Source of the DNA: Stutzerimonas urumqiensis
GTDB lineage: Bacteria > Pseudomonadota > Gammaproteobacteria > Pseudomonadales > Pseudomonadaceae
Direction of reading: 5' to 3'
NCBI RefSeq assembly: GCF_003640395.1
Contig: NZ_RBZQ01000002.1
Span: 310,001 to 374,000 of the forward strand
DNA length: 64,000 nucleotides
Under the pieces are notes generated by a model. That model searched no databases, was not told the DNA's origin, and saw only the letters and a list, made by a program, of their open reading frames with translations. Position 1 is the stretch's first letter. Each line of letters opens with the position of its first letter. Of this stretch, positions 52,974 to 62,475 are shown piece after piece. The position numbers were made by a program, and so were the translations under genes.

Positions 52974-54131
52974 TCAAAGGCTCATCTCGAAACCGAGCAG
53001 GTAGACGTTTCGCTCATAACTCTCCTGCTCGAAGTTCGAATCGTTGTCGGTGTAGCGATAGCCCAGGGTCACGTCGATCCAGCGATCGGGTGAATAGACC
53101 ACGGCAGCACCGTAGGAGGTGCGGTCGTCCTGGCGACCGATCCCCTCGTATTCCTTGTCGGCGAGCCGATAGTCGAGCTCGGTGGCGATGCGCGAGGTCC
53201 ACTCATGACGCCAGCCCAGCTGGGTCGAGACGTTCTCCACGGTCGCGGCGCCGTCGTCGCCTTCGTCGAAGGCGCGGCGCGCATCGAGGGTGAAGATCGA
53301 GTAGGTGCGCGGCTTCCAGGTCAGGTTCGCTTCCCACATGGGGCTGCTGTAGTCATCGCGCAGGTCGCTGTCGAAATCCTTCTTCGCGGCACCGACGCGC
53401 ACACTGCCCGACAGCTTCGCGGTGGCGTCCAGCGAGGCGCCGACCAGCACGGCGGTGTCGGTGGCATCGCGGGTGCTGCCGCGGCGCTTGTAGTCGTGCT
53501 CGGTCTGACGCAGCTCCACCAGCGAGCGGGTGCGGCCGCCCAGGCGGTGGTACCAGATGCCGTTGACCATCAGGCTGTCGCGCTCTTCGTCGGCGTTGAT
53601 GGTGCCGCTGTTGTGGTAGCGGCGCGCCTCGAAGCGAGTACCGAACTCGAGCTGGTTGCGGGCGCGATCGGCACCGAAGCGGTAGGCGGCGCCAGCGATG
53701 GTGCTGCTGTACTTGTCGTTCTCGGTGATGGTCTCGGTGTCGGAGGTGTCCTCGACACGGTGGTGTTCGAGGTTCCAGCCGAGGCGATGGCGCGCGGTGA
53801 ACTCCATGACGCTCTTGAGGAACAGGTGGTGGTCCGTGTTCGTCGCTTCGGAGTCGGAATGGAAAATCTCGTGATCCAGCGAATAGCCCAGCTGGTAGCC
53901 GGCCTTGCGGGTTTCGGCGGTAAGCAGGAACTCCGGGCTGATGCCCGTCACCCAGGACGATTGCGCGTTCTCGTTCATGCCCCGGTAGTTGTCGTCGTAG
54001 CTTTCGCTCACCGCGAGCTGCGGCGTGAACTCGAAGCCGGCGAGGTTGATGCTGGCCGGATCGTCGACGGCCCAGGCGCTGGTCGATGCACCGATTACGA
54101 GCGTGGTCGTGAGGAACTTTGTTATTCGCAT
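52974..54131 (-). CDS. Outer-membrane beta-barrel of the exopolysaccharide cluster
   Basis: The 385-residue protein has a signal peptide (about 1-22, TSAWAVDDP) and then alternating amphipathic strands through to the last residues (YERNVYLLGFEMSL), typical of a barrel of about 18 strands. It fits the outer membrane beta-barrel (BBP2-like) group common in exopolysaccharide operons. Because the neighbouring OPX protein lacks an outer-membrane domain, this barrel is the likely exit pore, like the Wzp-type porins described in Myxococcus. Assignment to a pore role is inference. Confidence 0.85.
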   Translation of the reverse strand: MRITKFLTTTLVIGASTSAWAVDDPASINLAGFEFTPQLAVSESYDDNYRGMNENAQSSWVTGISPEFLLTAETRKAGYQLGYSLDHEIFHSDSEATNTDHHLFLKSVMEFTARHRLGWNLEHHRVEDTSDTETITENDKYSSTIAGAAYRFGADRARNQLEFGTRFEARRYHNSGTINADEERDSLMVNGIWYHRLGGRTRSLVELRQTEHDYKRRGSTRDATDTAVLVGASLDATAKLSGSVRVGAAKKDFDSDLRDDYSSPMWEANLTWKPRTYSIFTLDARRAFDEGDDGAATVENVSTQLGWRHEWTSRIATELDYRLADKEYEGIGRQDDRTSYGAAVVYSPDRWIDVTLGYRYTDNDSNFEQESYERNVYLLGFEMSL

Positions 54132-54315
54132 TGAGTGATTTCCTAAGTCCTTACCTGCCGTGGCGACACCCCGGGCACCTGGCGTGGGCCTGAAGACCTG
54201 CCGCCGAACGTCCCCGGGATCCGTTCCCTGTTAAAAAGCCCTGTCGCAACGGCAAGCTCACGAGCGGAAACCGCCGGATTTCCGTGCCAGGGGCAGTTCG
54301 ATGTTTAAAAGCGGC
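54132..54315 (-). promoter_or_regulatory. Leader between NusG-like gene and barrel gene
   Basis: The 184 bp leader contains a small hairpin CGGAAA/TTTCCG (54265-54284) whose loop on the minus strand is TCCGGCGG. It is near where an RfaH-type ops pause element would be expected, but it matches the E. coli ops core GGCGGTAG only in the first six bases (GGCGGTTTCC). A TTTTTAACAG stretch follows. No confident promoter was found. Confidence 0.3.
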
Positions 54316-54840
54316 TCAGGCGTGCGGTCTGCACTCGCCTGGCCGGTTCGCCCCGACACGCTCCGGGCCGGCCTGTGAGCGGCGGTCCCTGTCGAGAATG
54401 TTGAGCAGGCGCATGACACGCTCATGACCGCCGACGGGCACGGCGATGCCGTCCGTCCTGGCGACCGGTCCGCTGCTTGGCCGTACCTTTTCATCGGGCA
54501 CGATCACGCCACGCGCGGGCGCTGAAACGCCGCGCCGCCTGGGCGTGCCGATGGGTGAATCGTGTGGACGACTCGCGACCCCGACGCTTCGGTCGCCCCC
54601 GCAAATCGATCGCAGGGCCGGCCCATTGCCGACTACCGCGAGTTGGACCAGCGGGTAGCCCGAAGACACCGACTGCTCGATGCGCATTACTGTCCCTGCC
54701 TTGAGTCCCCTGGCCGTACGCGACGGGCAGAAGCGCTCGTATCCCTGCCTGGCCGACTGTTCGTGCGGGCGGGTGTCCTGCCGCCGTGTGCGTCGAACGG
54801 GGTACCAAGCGACATCGTGCTGTTGGGTGAAACCGGTCAT
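54316..54840 (-). CDS. NusG/RfaH-like antiterminator, possibly decaying
   Basis: The 174-residue frame aligns with RfaH/NusG paralogues along its whole length: VAWYPVRRTRRQDTRPHEQS and RQGYERFCPSRT (about 10-42), LKAGTVMRIEQSVSSGYPLV where the family has an LFPGYLF block, GNGPALRSICGGDRSVG where it has NW-x-IRSTRGV-x-x-(L/I)V, and a C-terminal KOW-type domain VIVPDEKVR...GGHERVMRLLNILDRD. No frameshift is present, but several near-invariant residues are changed, suggesting relaxed selection. The ATG at 54840 follows AGGG. It heads the exopolysaccharide cluster, the usual place for specialised NusG paralogues that allow long operons to be read. Confidence 0.62.
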   Translation of the reverse strand: MTGFTQQHDVAWYPVRRTRRQDTRPHEQSARQGYERFCPSRTARGLKAGTVMRIEQSVSSGYPLVQLAVVGNGPALRSICGGDRSVGVASRPHDSPIGTPRRRGVSAPARGVIVPDEKVRPSSGPVARTDGIAVPVGGHERVMRLLNILDRDRRSQAGPERVGANRPGECRPHA

Positions 54841-55072
54841 AACCATCCCTAGTTGTTGGCCGTCGATTACCGGTACTCCGTGAGCGGCAGTTACCGGCCT
54901 TACCTTGACCAAGGGCCAAAACACGAGTTCCACCGATAGTCGGTTTTTTTGATCAATACGACGAGAAACCGTCCCTGTGCGCCGGATGCGTCTGTTTACC
55001 GGCGCGGGAATCGCGATCGGACAGGGGCCGCGGGCAGACGGCAAGCGCGGGGCTCGAGCGGACGGGAATCGC

Positions 55073-55993
55073 TCAGGCGAGCGGCTGGCGGTAGGCGTGG
55101 GCGCACTCGCGCAGCGCGTCGCGGCACCACTGGCTGGCGAGCGACGGCGACAGCGCCGGGTTGCTGCAGATGCCGACCGAGCCGCCCGGCTCCGGCAGCC
55201 CGACGTTCAGCTCGCAGAGTTCGCCCTGCGCCAGGTCGAGCCGCACCGCATCGAGCGGCGCCACCCACACGGCATCGCCGTCCAGCACGTAGCGCCGGCT
55301 GAGCGCGACCGACAGCGTCTCCAGGCGCCGGGGCGGCAGCGTCATTCCATGCTGCACGAACAGGCTGTCGGCATAGCGGCGGATGGTCGTGCCCGCCAGC
55401 GGCACCACCACGGGGAAGTCACCGAGCGCCTCGGGCCCGGCGCCAAGCAGCGGGTGGTCCCGCCGCACGACCAGCGTCATCGATTCGCTGTACAGATGCT
55501 CGAAGGCCAGCCCCTCGATCTGCGGACTTTCGGTCATGCGACCGACCACCAGGTCCAGTTCGCCGACACGCAGCTGGCCGAGCAGATGGGCACTCGGCCC
55601 CGTCTCGACCGCGACGGTCAGGGCTGCGTGCTGCTCATGCAGGCGCCGCACCACGGCTGGCAACAGTCCGCTTTCCACGGTCGACAGCACGCCCAGACGC
55701 ACCGTGCCGCCCTCGTGCTCGCCGCTGCGCAGGCTGCGCACGCCCTCGCGCAGCGCCTGCACGCTGGGGCCGGCATGCCGCAGGAAGGCCCGTCCCGCCG
55801 CGGTCAGCGAGACGCCGCACGTGCCGCGTTCGAACAGGCTCGCCTGCAACAGCGCTTCGAGTTCCTTGAGCGTCTTGGACACCGCCGGCTGGCTGATCGA
55901 CATGGCCTCGGCCGCACGCGCCAGGCTGCCCTGCCGCGCCACTTCCAGAAAGCACAGCAAGTGGCGGTACTTGATGCGGTTGTCGATGTTCAC
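55073..55993 (-). CDS. pcaQ: LysR-type regulator of protocatechuate genes
   Basis: The 306-residue LysR protein has an N-terminal helix-turn-helix (about 8-67: RHLLCFLEVARQGSLARAAE, MSISQPAVSKTLKELEALL) and an effector domain with VRLGVLSTVESGLLPAVV and TIRRYADSLFVQHGMTLP. This is the PcaQ type, which binds ATAACC-N4-GGTTA(A/T) and activates pcaHG with beta-carboxymuconate or related inducers. Such a palindrome sits before pcaH about 18 kb away. It lies 45 bp behind pobR on the same strand. The 232 bp between it and the NusG-like gene hold nothing I can name. Confidence 0.9.
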   Translation of the reverse strand: MNIDNRIKYRHLLCFLEVARQGSLARAAEAMSISQPAVSKTLKELEALLQASLFERGTCGVSLTAAGRAFLRHAGPSVQALREGVRSLRSGEHEGGTVRLGVLSTVESGLLPAVVRRLHEQHAALTVAVETGPSAHLLGQLRVGELDLVVGRMTESPQIEGLAFEHLYSESMTLVVRRDHPLLGAGPEALGDFPVVVPLAGTTIRRYADSLFVQHGMTLPPRRLETLSVALSRRYVLDGDAVWVAPLDAVRLDLAQGELCELNVGLPEPGGSVGICSNPALSPSLASQWCRDALRECAHAYRQPLA

Positions 55994-56038
55994 GGCGTCC
56001 TCCTGGCGAGCGGCCAGCCTAGCAAAATCGCGCCCTGC

Positions 56039-56902
56039 TCAGCGCTGCCGGCGGAACGCACCCGGCGTCTGCCCGGCCAGTCGCTTGAAGAAGCGCGAGA
56101 AGTAGGCCGGTTCCGAAAATCCCAGCACCTCGGCGATCTGGGCGACCGTCAGGGCTGAATAGATCAGCAGCCGCTGGGCCTCCAGCAGTACGCGCCGGTG
56201 CACCAGCGCCTGCGCCGACTGTCCGGCCAGGCGACGGGTCAGGCCATTGAGGTGCGCGGGCGTGATACCCAGCCGGTGGGCGTACTGCTCGACGGTCATT
56301 TGCTCGCGGAAATGCGCCTCGACCAGCCGCGTGAACGCCTGGAAATGCGCGTCGCCACGCGCCAGCGGGCGTTCTCCGCGACGCGCCAGCACCCGCCGCC
56401 CGAGCCAGACCGCGAGCTGGCCGGTGAGCGAGCGCAGCTGCAAGTCCCGCGCAGGCGCCGGGTTGGCGTACTCGTGGGCGAACATGGCGAACAGCTGGTC
56501 GAGCCAGGCCTTGTCGGCGCCGGCCGGATGCAGGCCCGGTCGGTCGAAGACCGGCAGCGACGGGCCGAGCTGATCGGCGAGCGAGGCCACCAGCGGCGCC
56601 GCCAGCGTCAGGACATGGCCCTGCACCTGCTCGCAGAAGCGAAAGCCGTGAATGCTCAACGCCGGCACCACCTGCACCGCGGCGCTGGTCAGCCGGGTGC
56701 TGGCGCCCTCGATCTCGACCTCGGCCCAGCCTTCGCTCAGGTACAGCAGCTGCACCAGATCGGCGTGACGATGCGGCGCGATGTGCCAGTCGTGCCGGCG
56801 GCTGCGCGCCGCGATCGACTCCCAGTGCAGCAGGTCCGGCGTCGGCCAGCCCAGGCCATCGCCGTAGAGGGTGAAAACCGGCACGGCGTGCGCTGTGTTC
56901 AT
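56039..56902 (-). CDS. pobR: AraC-type activator of pobA
   Basis: The 287-residue AraC/XylS regulator has a cupin-like N-terminal sensor (HIAPHRHADLVQLLYLSEGWAEVE, about 40-63) and a C-terminal double helix-turn-helix (MTVEQYAHRLGITPAHLNGL, then LTVAQIAEVLGFSEPAYFSRFFKRLAGQTPG split at about 245-275). It diverges from pobA across 137 bp and matches the PobC/PobR type of pseudomonads, which responds to 4-hydroxybenzoate. The ATG at 56902 is preferred to an upstream in-frame start that overlaps pobA's leader. Confidence 0.92.
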   Translation of the reverse strand: MNTAHAVPVFTLYGDGLGWPTPDLLHWESIAARSRRHDWHIAPHRHADLVQLLYLSEGWAEVEIEGASTRLTSAAVQVVPALSIHGFRFCEQVQGHVLTLAAPLVASLADQLGPSLPVFDRPGLHPAGADKAWLDQLFAMFAHEYANPAPARDLQLRSLTGQLAVWLGRRVLARRGERPLARGDAHFQAFTRLVEAHFREQMTVEQYAHRLGITPAHLNGLTRRLAGQSAQALVHRRVLLEAQRLLIYSALTVAQIAEVLGFSEPAYFSRFFKRLAGQTPGAFRRQR

Positions 56903-56928
56903 GGCCTGTTCCCAAGAGTGTTCGCTGA

Positions 56929-58224
<1,296 letters not shown>

Positions 58225-58305
58225 CGGCACCGCAGCGCCTCGGTGGCCGGCGAGCGGTCGGTTGCTATAGTCCTTGAATCGGAGCCGCCACGTCAGGAGA
58301 CAGCC

Positions 58306-58641
58306 ATGGCCCTGCATCACGCCGAACCCGGCGAAATCGTCGACATCCGCCCGCTGGGCGCCCGCATCCACGAGACGGTCAACGCCACGCTGATCCGTTC
58401 GAAGCACCTGCAGGTGTTCCGCCTGTTGCTGCCGGCCGGCAAGGTCTTCAAGGAGCACGCGGTGCCCGGCGAAATCACCGTCCAGTGCCTCGAAGGCGAA
58501 GTGGAGATCACCTCCCCTGGCCGGACCCAGGTGCTCGCCGCCGGCGAACTGCTCTACCTCGGAGAAGGCGATCTGCACGGGCTCAAGGGCCTGGCCGACG
58601 CCTCGGTGCTGGTCACCGTGCTGCTGCCCGAAAAGGTCTGA
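58306..58641 (+). CDS. Small cupin-domain protein
   Basis: The 111-residue protein is a single cupin: LQVFRLLLPAGKVFKEHAVPGEITVQ (about 33-58) is the first cupin motif with one His, and GELLYLGEGDLHGLKGLADASVLVTV the second. The metal ligand set looks incomplete compared with the full HxH-E-H pattern. Its function is unknown. The ATG at 58306 follows CAGGAGA, and a TATAGT box (58265-58270) may be its -10. It stands 81 bp behind pobA, so a link to aromatic metabolism is possible but unproven. Confidence 0.82.
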   Translation: MALHHAEPGEIVDIRPLGARIHETVNATLIRSKHLQVFRLLLPAGKVFKEHAVPGEITVQCLEGEVEITSPGRTQVLAAGELLYLGEGDLHGLKGLADASVLVTVLLPEKV

Positions 58642-58704
58642 CGCGACGGCGACCGACACCGGCCACGATCGGACGCCGCCCACCTGCACCGCCGAGGAGC
58701 CCCG

Positions 58705-59874
58705 ATGCCACGCGATCCGCTGTTCTCGACCCGCTGCATTCACGCCGGTGAACGGCCCGATCCGCAAGGCTCGCCGTTCACCCCGCTGTACCGCACCACC
58801 ACCTTTCGCCACGACAGCGCGCAGGGCCTGCTCGACGTGATCGAAGGGCGCGTGCCGGGCAACCTCTACACCCGCTACGGCCTGAACCCGACCATCCAGA
58901 GCGTCGAGGACAAGCTCGCCAGCCTCGAGGTCGGCGAACGGGCGCTGCTGTTCACCTCCGGCATGGCGGCGGCCTCCTCGCTGTTCTTCGCCCACGGGCG
59001 CGACGGCATCGTCTGCATCGGCGATGCCTACGGCGGCACGCTCGACCTGCTGGGCGAGCGCCTGCCGCAACTGGGCCTGCGCGCCGATTGCCTGCTCGGC
59101 CATGAACCGGACCGCCTCGACGCCTGCCTGCGGGCCGGCAGCCGCCTGGTCTTCCTCGAGACCCCGGCCAACCCGACGCTGCACCTGCTGGACATCCGCG
59201 CCATCGCCGAACAGGCGCATGCCTACGGCGCGCTGCTTGCGGTCGACAACACCTTCGCCACCCCGGTCAATCAGCGTCCGCTGGAACTGGGCGCCGACCT
59301 CGTGCTGCACAGCGCCACCAAGTACCTCGGCGGGCACAGCGACCTGACCGCCGGCGTACTGGTCGGCGCGGCCGCGCTGCTCGAGGCGGCCAACGACTGG
59401 CGCAAGTGCCTCGGCCAGGTGCCGGCGCCGGACACCGCCGCGCTGCTCGCGCGCAGCCTGCGCACGCTGCCGCTGCGGGTGCGCCAGCACAACGAGAACG
59501 CCCAGGCGATCGCCGAGGCCATGCGTCGGCATCCGCGCGTGCGGCGCGTGCTCTATCCCGGCCTCGCGGAGTTCCCCGGCCATGCGCTGGCGAAGCGGCA
59601 GATGAGCGGCTTCGGCGGCATCCTCACGCTGGAGATCGACGGCGGCTGGGCCGCGGCCGTTGCCACGCTCGACCGCCTGCGGCTGATCGTCAACGCACCG
59701 AGCCTGGGCGGCGCCGAAAGCCTGGCGACTCTGCCGGCGCTGACCACCCATCACGACACCAGCGCCGAGGAGCGCACGCGGCGCGGCATCACCGACGGCA
59801 TGCTGCGGCTGTCGGTCGGGCTGGAAGATGCCGCCGACCTGATCGCCGACCTCGAGCAGGCCCTGGCCGGCTGA
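58705..59874 (+). CDS. Cys/Met-metabolism PLP enzyme (trans-sulfuration family)
   Basis: The 389-residue enzyme belongs to the cystathionine gamma-synthase/lyase and O-succinylhomoserine sulfhydrylase family. Landmarks are TPLYRTTTF and YTRYGLNPTIQ near the start, FTSGMAAASSLFF, FLETPANPTLHLLDI, VDNTFATPVNQRPLELGAD and the PLP lysine in HSATKYLGGHSD (about 210). C-terminal SLGGAESLATLPALTTH is typical. Sequence alone does not fix whether it cleaves cystathionine, methionine or another thiol. Neighbours give no sulfur context. Confidence 0.93.
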   Translation: MPRDPLFSTRCIHAGERPDPQGSPFTPLYRTTTFRHDSAQGLLDVIEGRVPGNLYTRYGLNPTIQSVEDKLASLEVGERALLFTSGMAAASSLFFAHGRDGIVCIGDAYGGTLDLLGERLPQLGLRADCLLGHEPDRLDACLRAGSRLVFLETPANPTLHLLDIRAIAEQAHAYGALLAVDNTFATPVNQRPLELGADLVLHSATKYLGGHSDLTAGVLVGAAALLEAANDWRKCLGQVPAPDTAALLARSLRTLPLRVRQHNENAQAIAEAMRRHPRVRRVLYPGLAEFPGHALAKRQMSGFGGILTLEIDGGWAAAVATLDRLRLIVNAPSLGGAESLATLPALTTHHDTSAEERTRRGITDGMLRLSVGLEDAADLIADLEQALAG

Positions 59875-59955
59875 TCGCGGCGGCCGTGGTGGCATCATGG
59901 CTCTCCCGGCCGGTTTTGCTGTCCTAACCCAGGACACAGGCCTGGGGAAACGACG

Positions 59956-60630
59956 ATGCAGCCCGATACCTCGCACGCACGCTACCGACTCGTCCTGCTC
60001 GCGGCATTCGCCGTGTTCTGGCTCTGGATGGCCATCGATCCGGTCAACCGTCACGACTGGGCGCTGGAAAACCTGCTGGTGCTCGGCGTCGCCGCCGCCC
60101 TGCTCGCCGCCCGGCGGCATTACCGTCCGTCGCCGACAGCCGCCACCCTGATCGTCGTCTACCTGGTGCTGCATGAGATCGGCGCCCACTACACCTATGC
60201 CAAGGTCCCGTACGACGCGGCCTGGCAGGCGCTGACCGGCCACAGCCTGAACGAGGCGATGGGCTGGCAACGCAACCAGTACGACCGCCTTGTCCACTTC
60301 GGCTACGGTTTGCTTCTGGCCTATCCTTTTCGTGAGGTCCAGATGCGGCTTGGCGTGCGTCCGGGCCTGTGGAGCTATCTGCTGCCGATCAACCTGGTGC
60401 TGGCGACCTCGGCGATCTACGAGCTGATCGAATGGATGGGCGCCGTAGCGCTCGATGGCGGACTGGGCCGCGCCTTCCTGGCGGCGCAGAGCGACGAATG
60501 GGACGCGCAGAAGGACATGGCACTGGCCGCGCTGGGATCGCTGCTGGCGATGGGCGCGACCGCGCTGCTGCAACGCGCACCGGCACCGGCCAGGGAGCGG
60601 CCATCGCCGGAGCGGTCGCCGGCGCGCTGA
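59956..60630 (+). CDS. YjdF-type (DUF2238) membrane protein
   Basis: The 224-residue inner-membrane protein has about six helices. It carries the DUF2238 signatures YLVLHEIGAHYTYAKVPYD (about 72-90) and RNQYDRLVHFGYGLLLAYPFRE (about 107-128), and then SAIYELIEWMGA and EWDAQKDMALAALGSL. The family has no established biochemical role; E. coli YjdF is its best-known member. It stands alone between the PLP enzyme and the EAL-domain gene. Confidence 0.9.
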   Translation: MQPDTSHARYRLVLLAAFAVFWLWMAIDPVNRHDWALENLLVLGVAAALLAARRHYRPSPTAATLIVVYLVLHEIGAHYTYAKVPYDAAWQALTGHSLNEAMGWQRNQYDRLVHFGYGLLLAYPFREVQMRLGVRPGLWSYLLPINLVLATSAIYELIEWMGAVALDGGLGRAFLAAQSDEWDAQKDMALAALGSLLAMGATALLQRAPAPARERPSPERSPAR

Positions 60631-60708
60631 CGCCGTCGGGCCCAACGGCCTGGCGGAAGGTTTCGCTTCACCACCGGGGCGCGAGCCCTGTTACAGGAGC
60701 GCGATGCG

Positions 60709-62472
60709 ATGAACATGCATCCAGAGGCGCCGATCAACGAAGCCGAACGGCTGGCCAGGGTCCGGGAGCTGCGCGCCCTCGAAGAGACCGCCGACCACGT
60801 GCTCGACCACATCGTCCACATGGCCACGCAGTGCTTCGACGTGCCGATGGCGATGGTTTCGATCGTCGACGAGCATCGCCAGTGGTTTCTCGCCAGGATC
60901 GGCGTAACGGTGGTGGAAACCCCGCGCGAACGCTCCTTCTGCTCGGAGGCCATCAAGGGCACCACCCTGTTCGAAGTGATCGACGCCGACCGCGACGAGC
61001 GCTTCGAGAGCCATCCGATGGTCGTCGGCCCGCCGGGCATCCGCTTCTACGCGGCCATGCCGCTGACCACCACGGACGGCCTGGTGCTGGGCGCGCTGTG
61101 CATCATCGACACCCAGCGACGACCGCCGCTGACGTTGCGCCAGGCCAGCGCGCTGGCGATGCTCGCCAAGCTGGTGATGATCCGCATCGTCAACCTGCGC
61201 ACCCAGAACTACGTCGACCAGCCCTCCGGCCTGCTCAACCGGTCGCGCCTCGAACAGGACGCGCGCATCCTCGCCACCGCCGGCAAGCGCGCCCGGCTGG
61301 TGGTCATCGATGCCCTGGCGCCAAGCTACTACGACGAGGTGGTCCGGGGCATCGGGCTGGAATTCGTCGGCGACCTGATCCTCAGCATCACCGTGCGGCT
61401 CCAGGGCGTGGTGCCGCCGGACCTGGCGCTGTACCGGGTCAGTCCGACGCGCTTCGCCTTCCTGCTGCCGGACGAAACGGACCCGGCGCCGCTGTGCGAG
61501 GACATCCTCGCGTGCTTCGAGACGCCGGTCGGTACCGAGCGCATTCCCGTGCACACCCAGGTCGGCATCGGCGTGCTGCCGGTCGGGCCGCAGGAGCTCA
61601 TCGAGACCGACTGGCTGCGCGCCGCCATCGCCACCGCCGACGAAACCCGCGAGCGCGGGCATGGCTGGCGCTATCACGACCCCAGCCGCGACCACATCCA
61701 GCTGCGCGCCGTGCAGGTGCTCAACTCGCTGTGCGAAGCGGTCTACGGCCAGGACCAGCTCCGCCTGCACTACCAGCCGCGGATCGACCTGCACACCGGC
61801 GCCTGCACCTCGGTCGAAGCGCTGCTGCGCTGGCAGCACCCGACGCTCGGCACGATCAGCCCCGGCGAGTTCATCCCGCTGGCGGAAAAGACCGCGCTGA
61901 TGCGTCCGCTGAGCCTGTGGGTGATGGAGCAGGCCATGCGCCAGGTCGCCGACTGGGAGGCGGCCGGCCTGCACCTGCGCGTGGCGATGAACGTGTCGGC
62001 CATCGACCTGGACAGCCCGCAGTTCGCCGAACGCATGCACACCCTGTTGGACCGCTTCGGACTCGACCCGCGCTGCTTCGAGCTGGAATTCACCGAAAGC
62101 GCGCTGATGCGCCACCCCGAGCTGGTGCGCACGCAGCTGCAACGCATCCGCGATGCCGGCGTGGAGGTATCGATCGACGACTTCGGCACCGGCTACAGCA
62201 ACTGGACCTACTTACGCGCACTGCCCGCCGACACGGTGAAGCTGGACCAGTCCTTCATGCGCGACCTGAGCCAGCCGCGCGAGCAACGGCTGGTGCGCAC
62301 CATCATCGACCTGTCGCTGGAGCTGGGCTACCGGGTGGTGGCCGAGGGCATCGAGACGCCGGACGTGCTCGAACAGATGCGCGCCTGGGGGTGCCACGAG
62401 GGACAGGGCTATCTGTTTGCCCGACCGATGCCGCCGGCGTCCGTGCCGCAATGGCTGAGCGCGCGGGGTTGA
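60709..62472 (+). CDS. GAF-GGDEF(degenerate)-EAL protein, likely c-di-GMP phosphodiesterase
   Basis: The 587-residue cytosolic protein has three domains. An N-terminal GAF domain (about 20-165) shows [27 protein letters not shown] and [10 protein letters not shown]. The middle GGDEF domain (about 175-320) has lost its signature: where GGDEF should stand it reads SPTRF. The C-terminal EAL domain (about 335-580) keeps [29 protein letters not shown], the Lys of [16 protein letters not shown] and QGYLF, so phosphodiesterase activity is expected. It probably tunes c-di-GMP, and thus motility or the exopolysaccharide. It ends 3 bases before the converging flagellar gene. Confidence 0.95.
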   Translation: MNMHPEAPINEAERLARVRELRALEETADHVLDHIVHMATQCFDVPMAMVSIVDEHRQWFLARIGVTVVETPRERSFCSEAIKGTTLFEVIDADRDERFESHPMVVGPPGIRFYAAMPLTTTDGLVLGALCIIDTQRRPPLTLRQASALAMLAKLVMIRIVNLRTQNYVDQPSGLLNRSRLEQDARILATAGKRARLVVIDALAPSYYDEVVRGIGLEFVGDLILSITVRLQGVVPPDLALYRVSPTRFAFLLPDETDPAPLCEDILACFETPVGTERIPVHTQVGIGVLPVGPQELIETDWLRAAIATADETRERGHGWRYHDPSRDHIQLRAVQVLNSLCEAVYGQDQLRLHYQPRIDLHTGACTSVEALLRWQHPTLGTISPGEFIPLAEKTALMRPLSLWVMEQAMRQVADWEAAGLHLRVAMNVSAIDLDSPQFAERMHTLLDRFGLDPRCFELEFTESALMRHPELVRTQLQRIRDAGVEVSIDDFGTGYSNWTYLRALPADTVKLDQSFMRDLSQPREQRLVRTIIDLSLELGYRVVAEGIETPDVLEQMRAWGCHEGQGYLFARPMPPASVPQWLSARG

Positions 62473-62475
62473 GCG

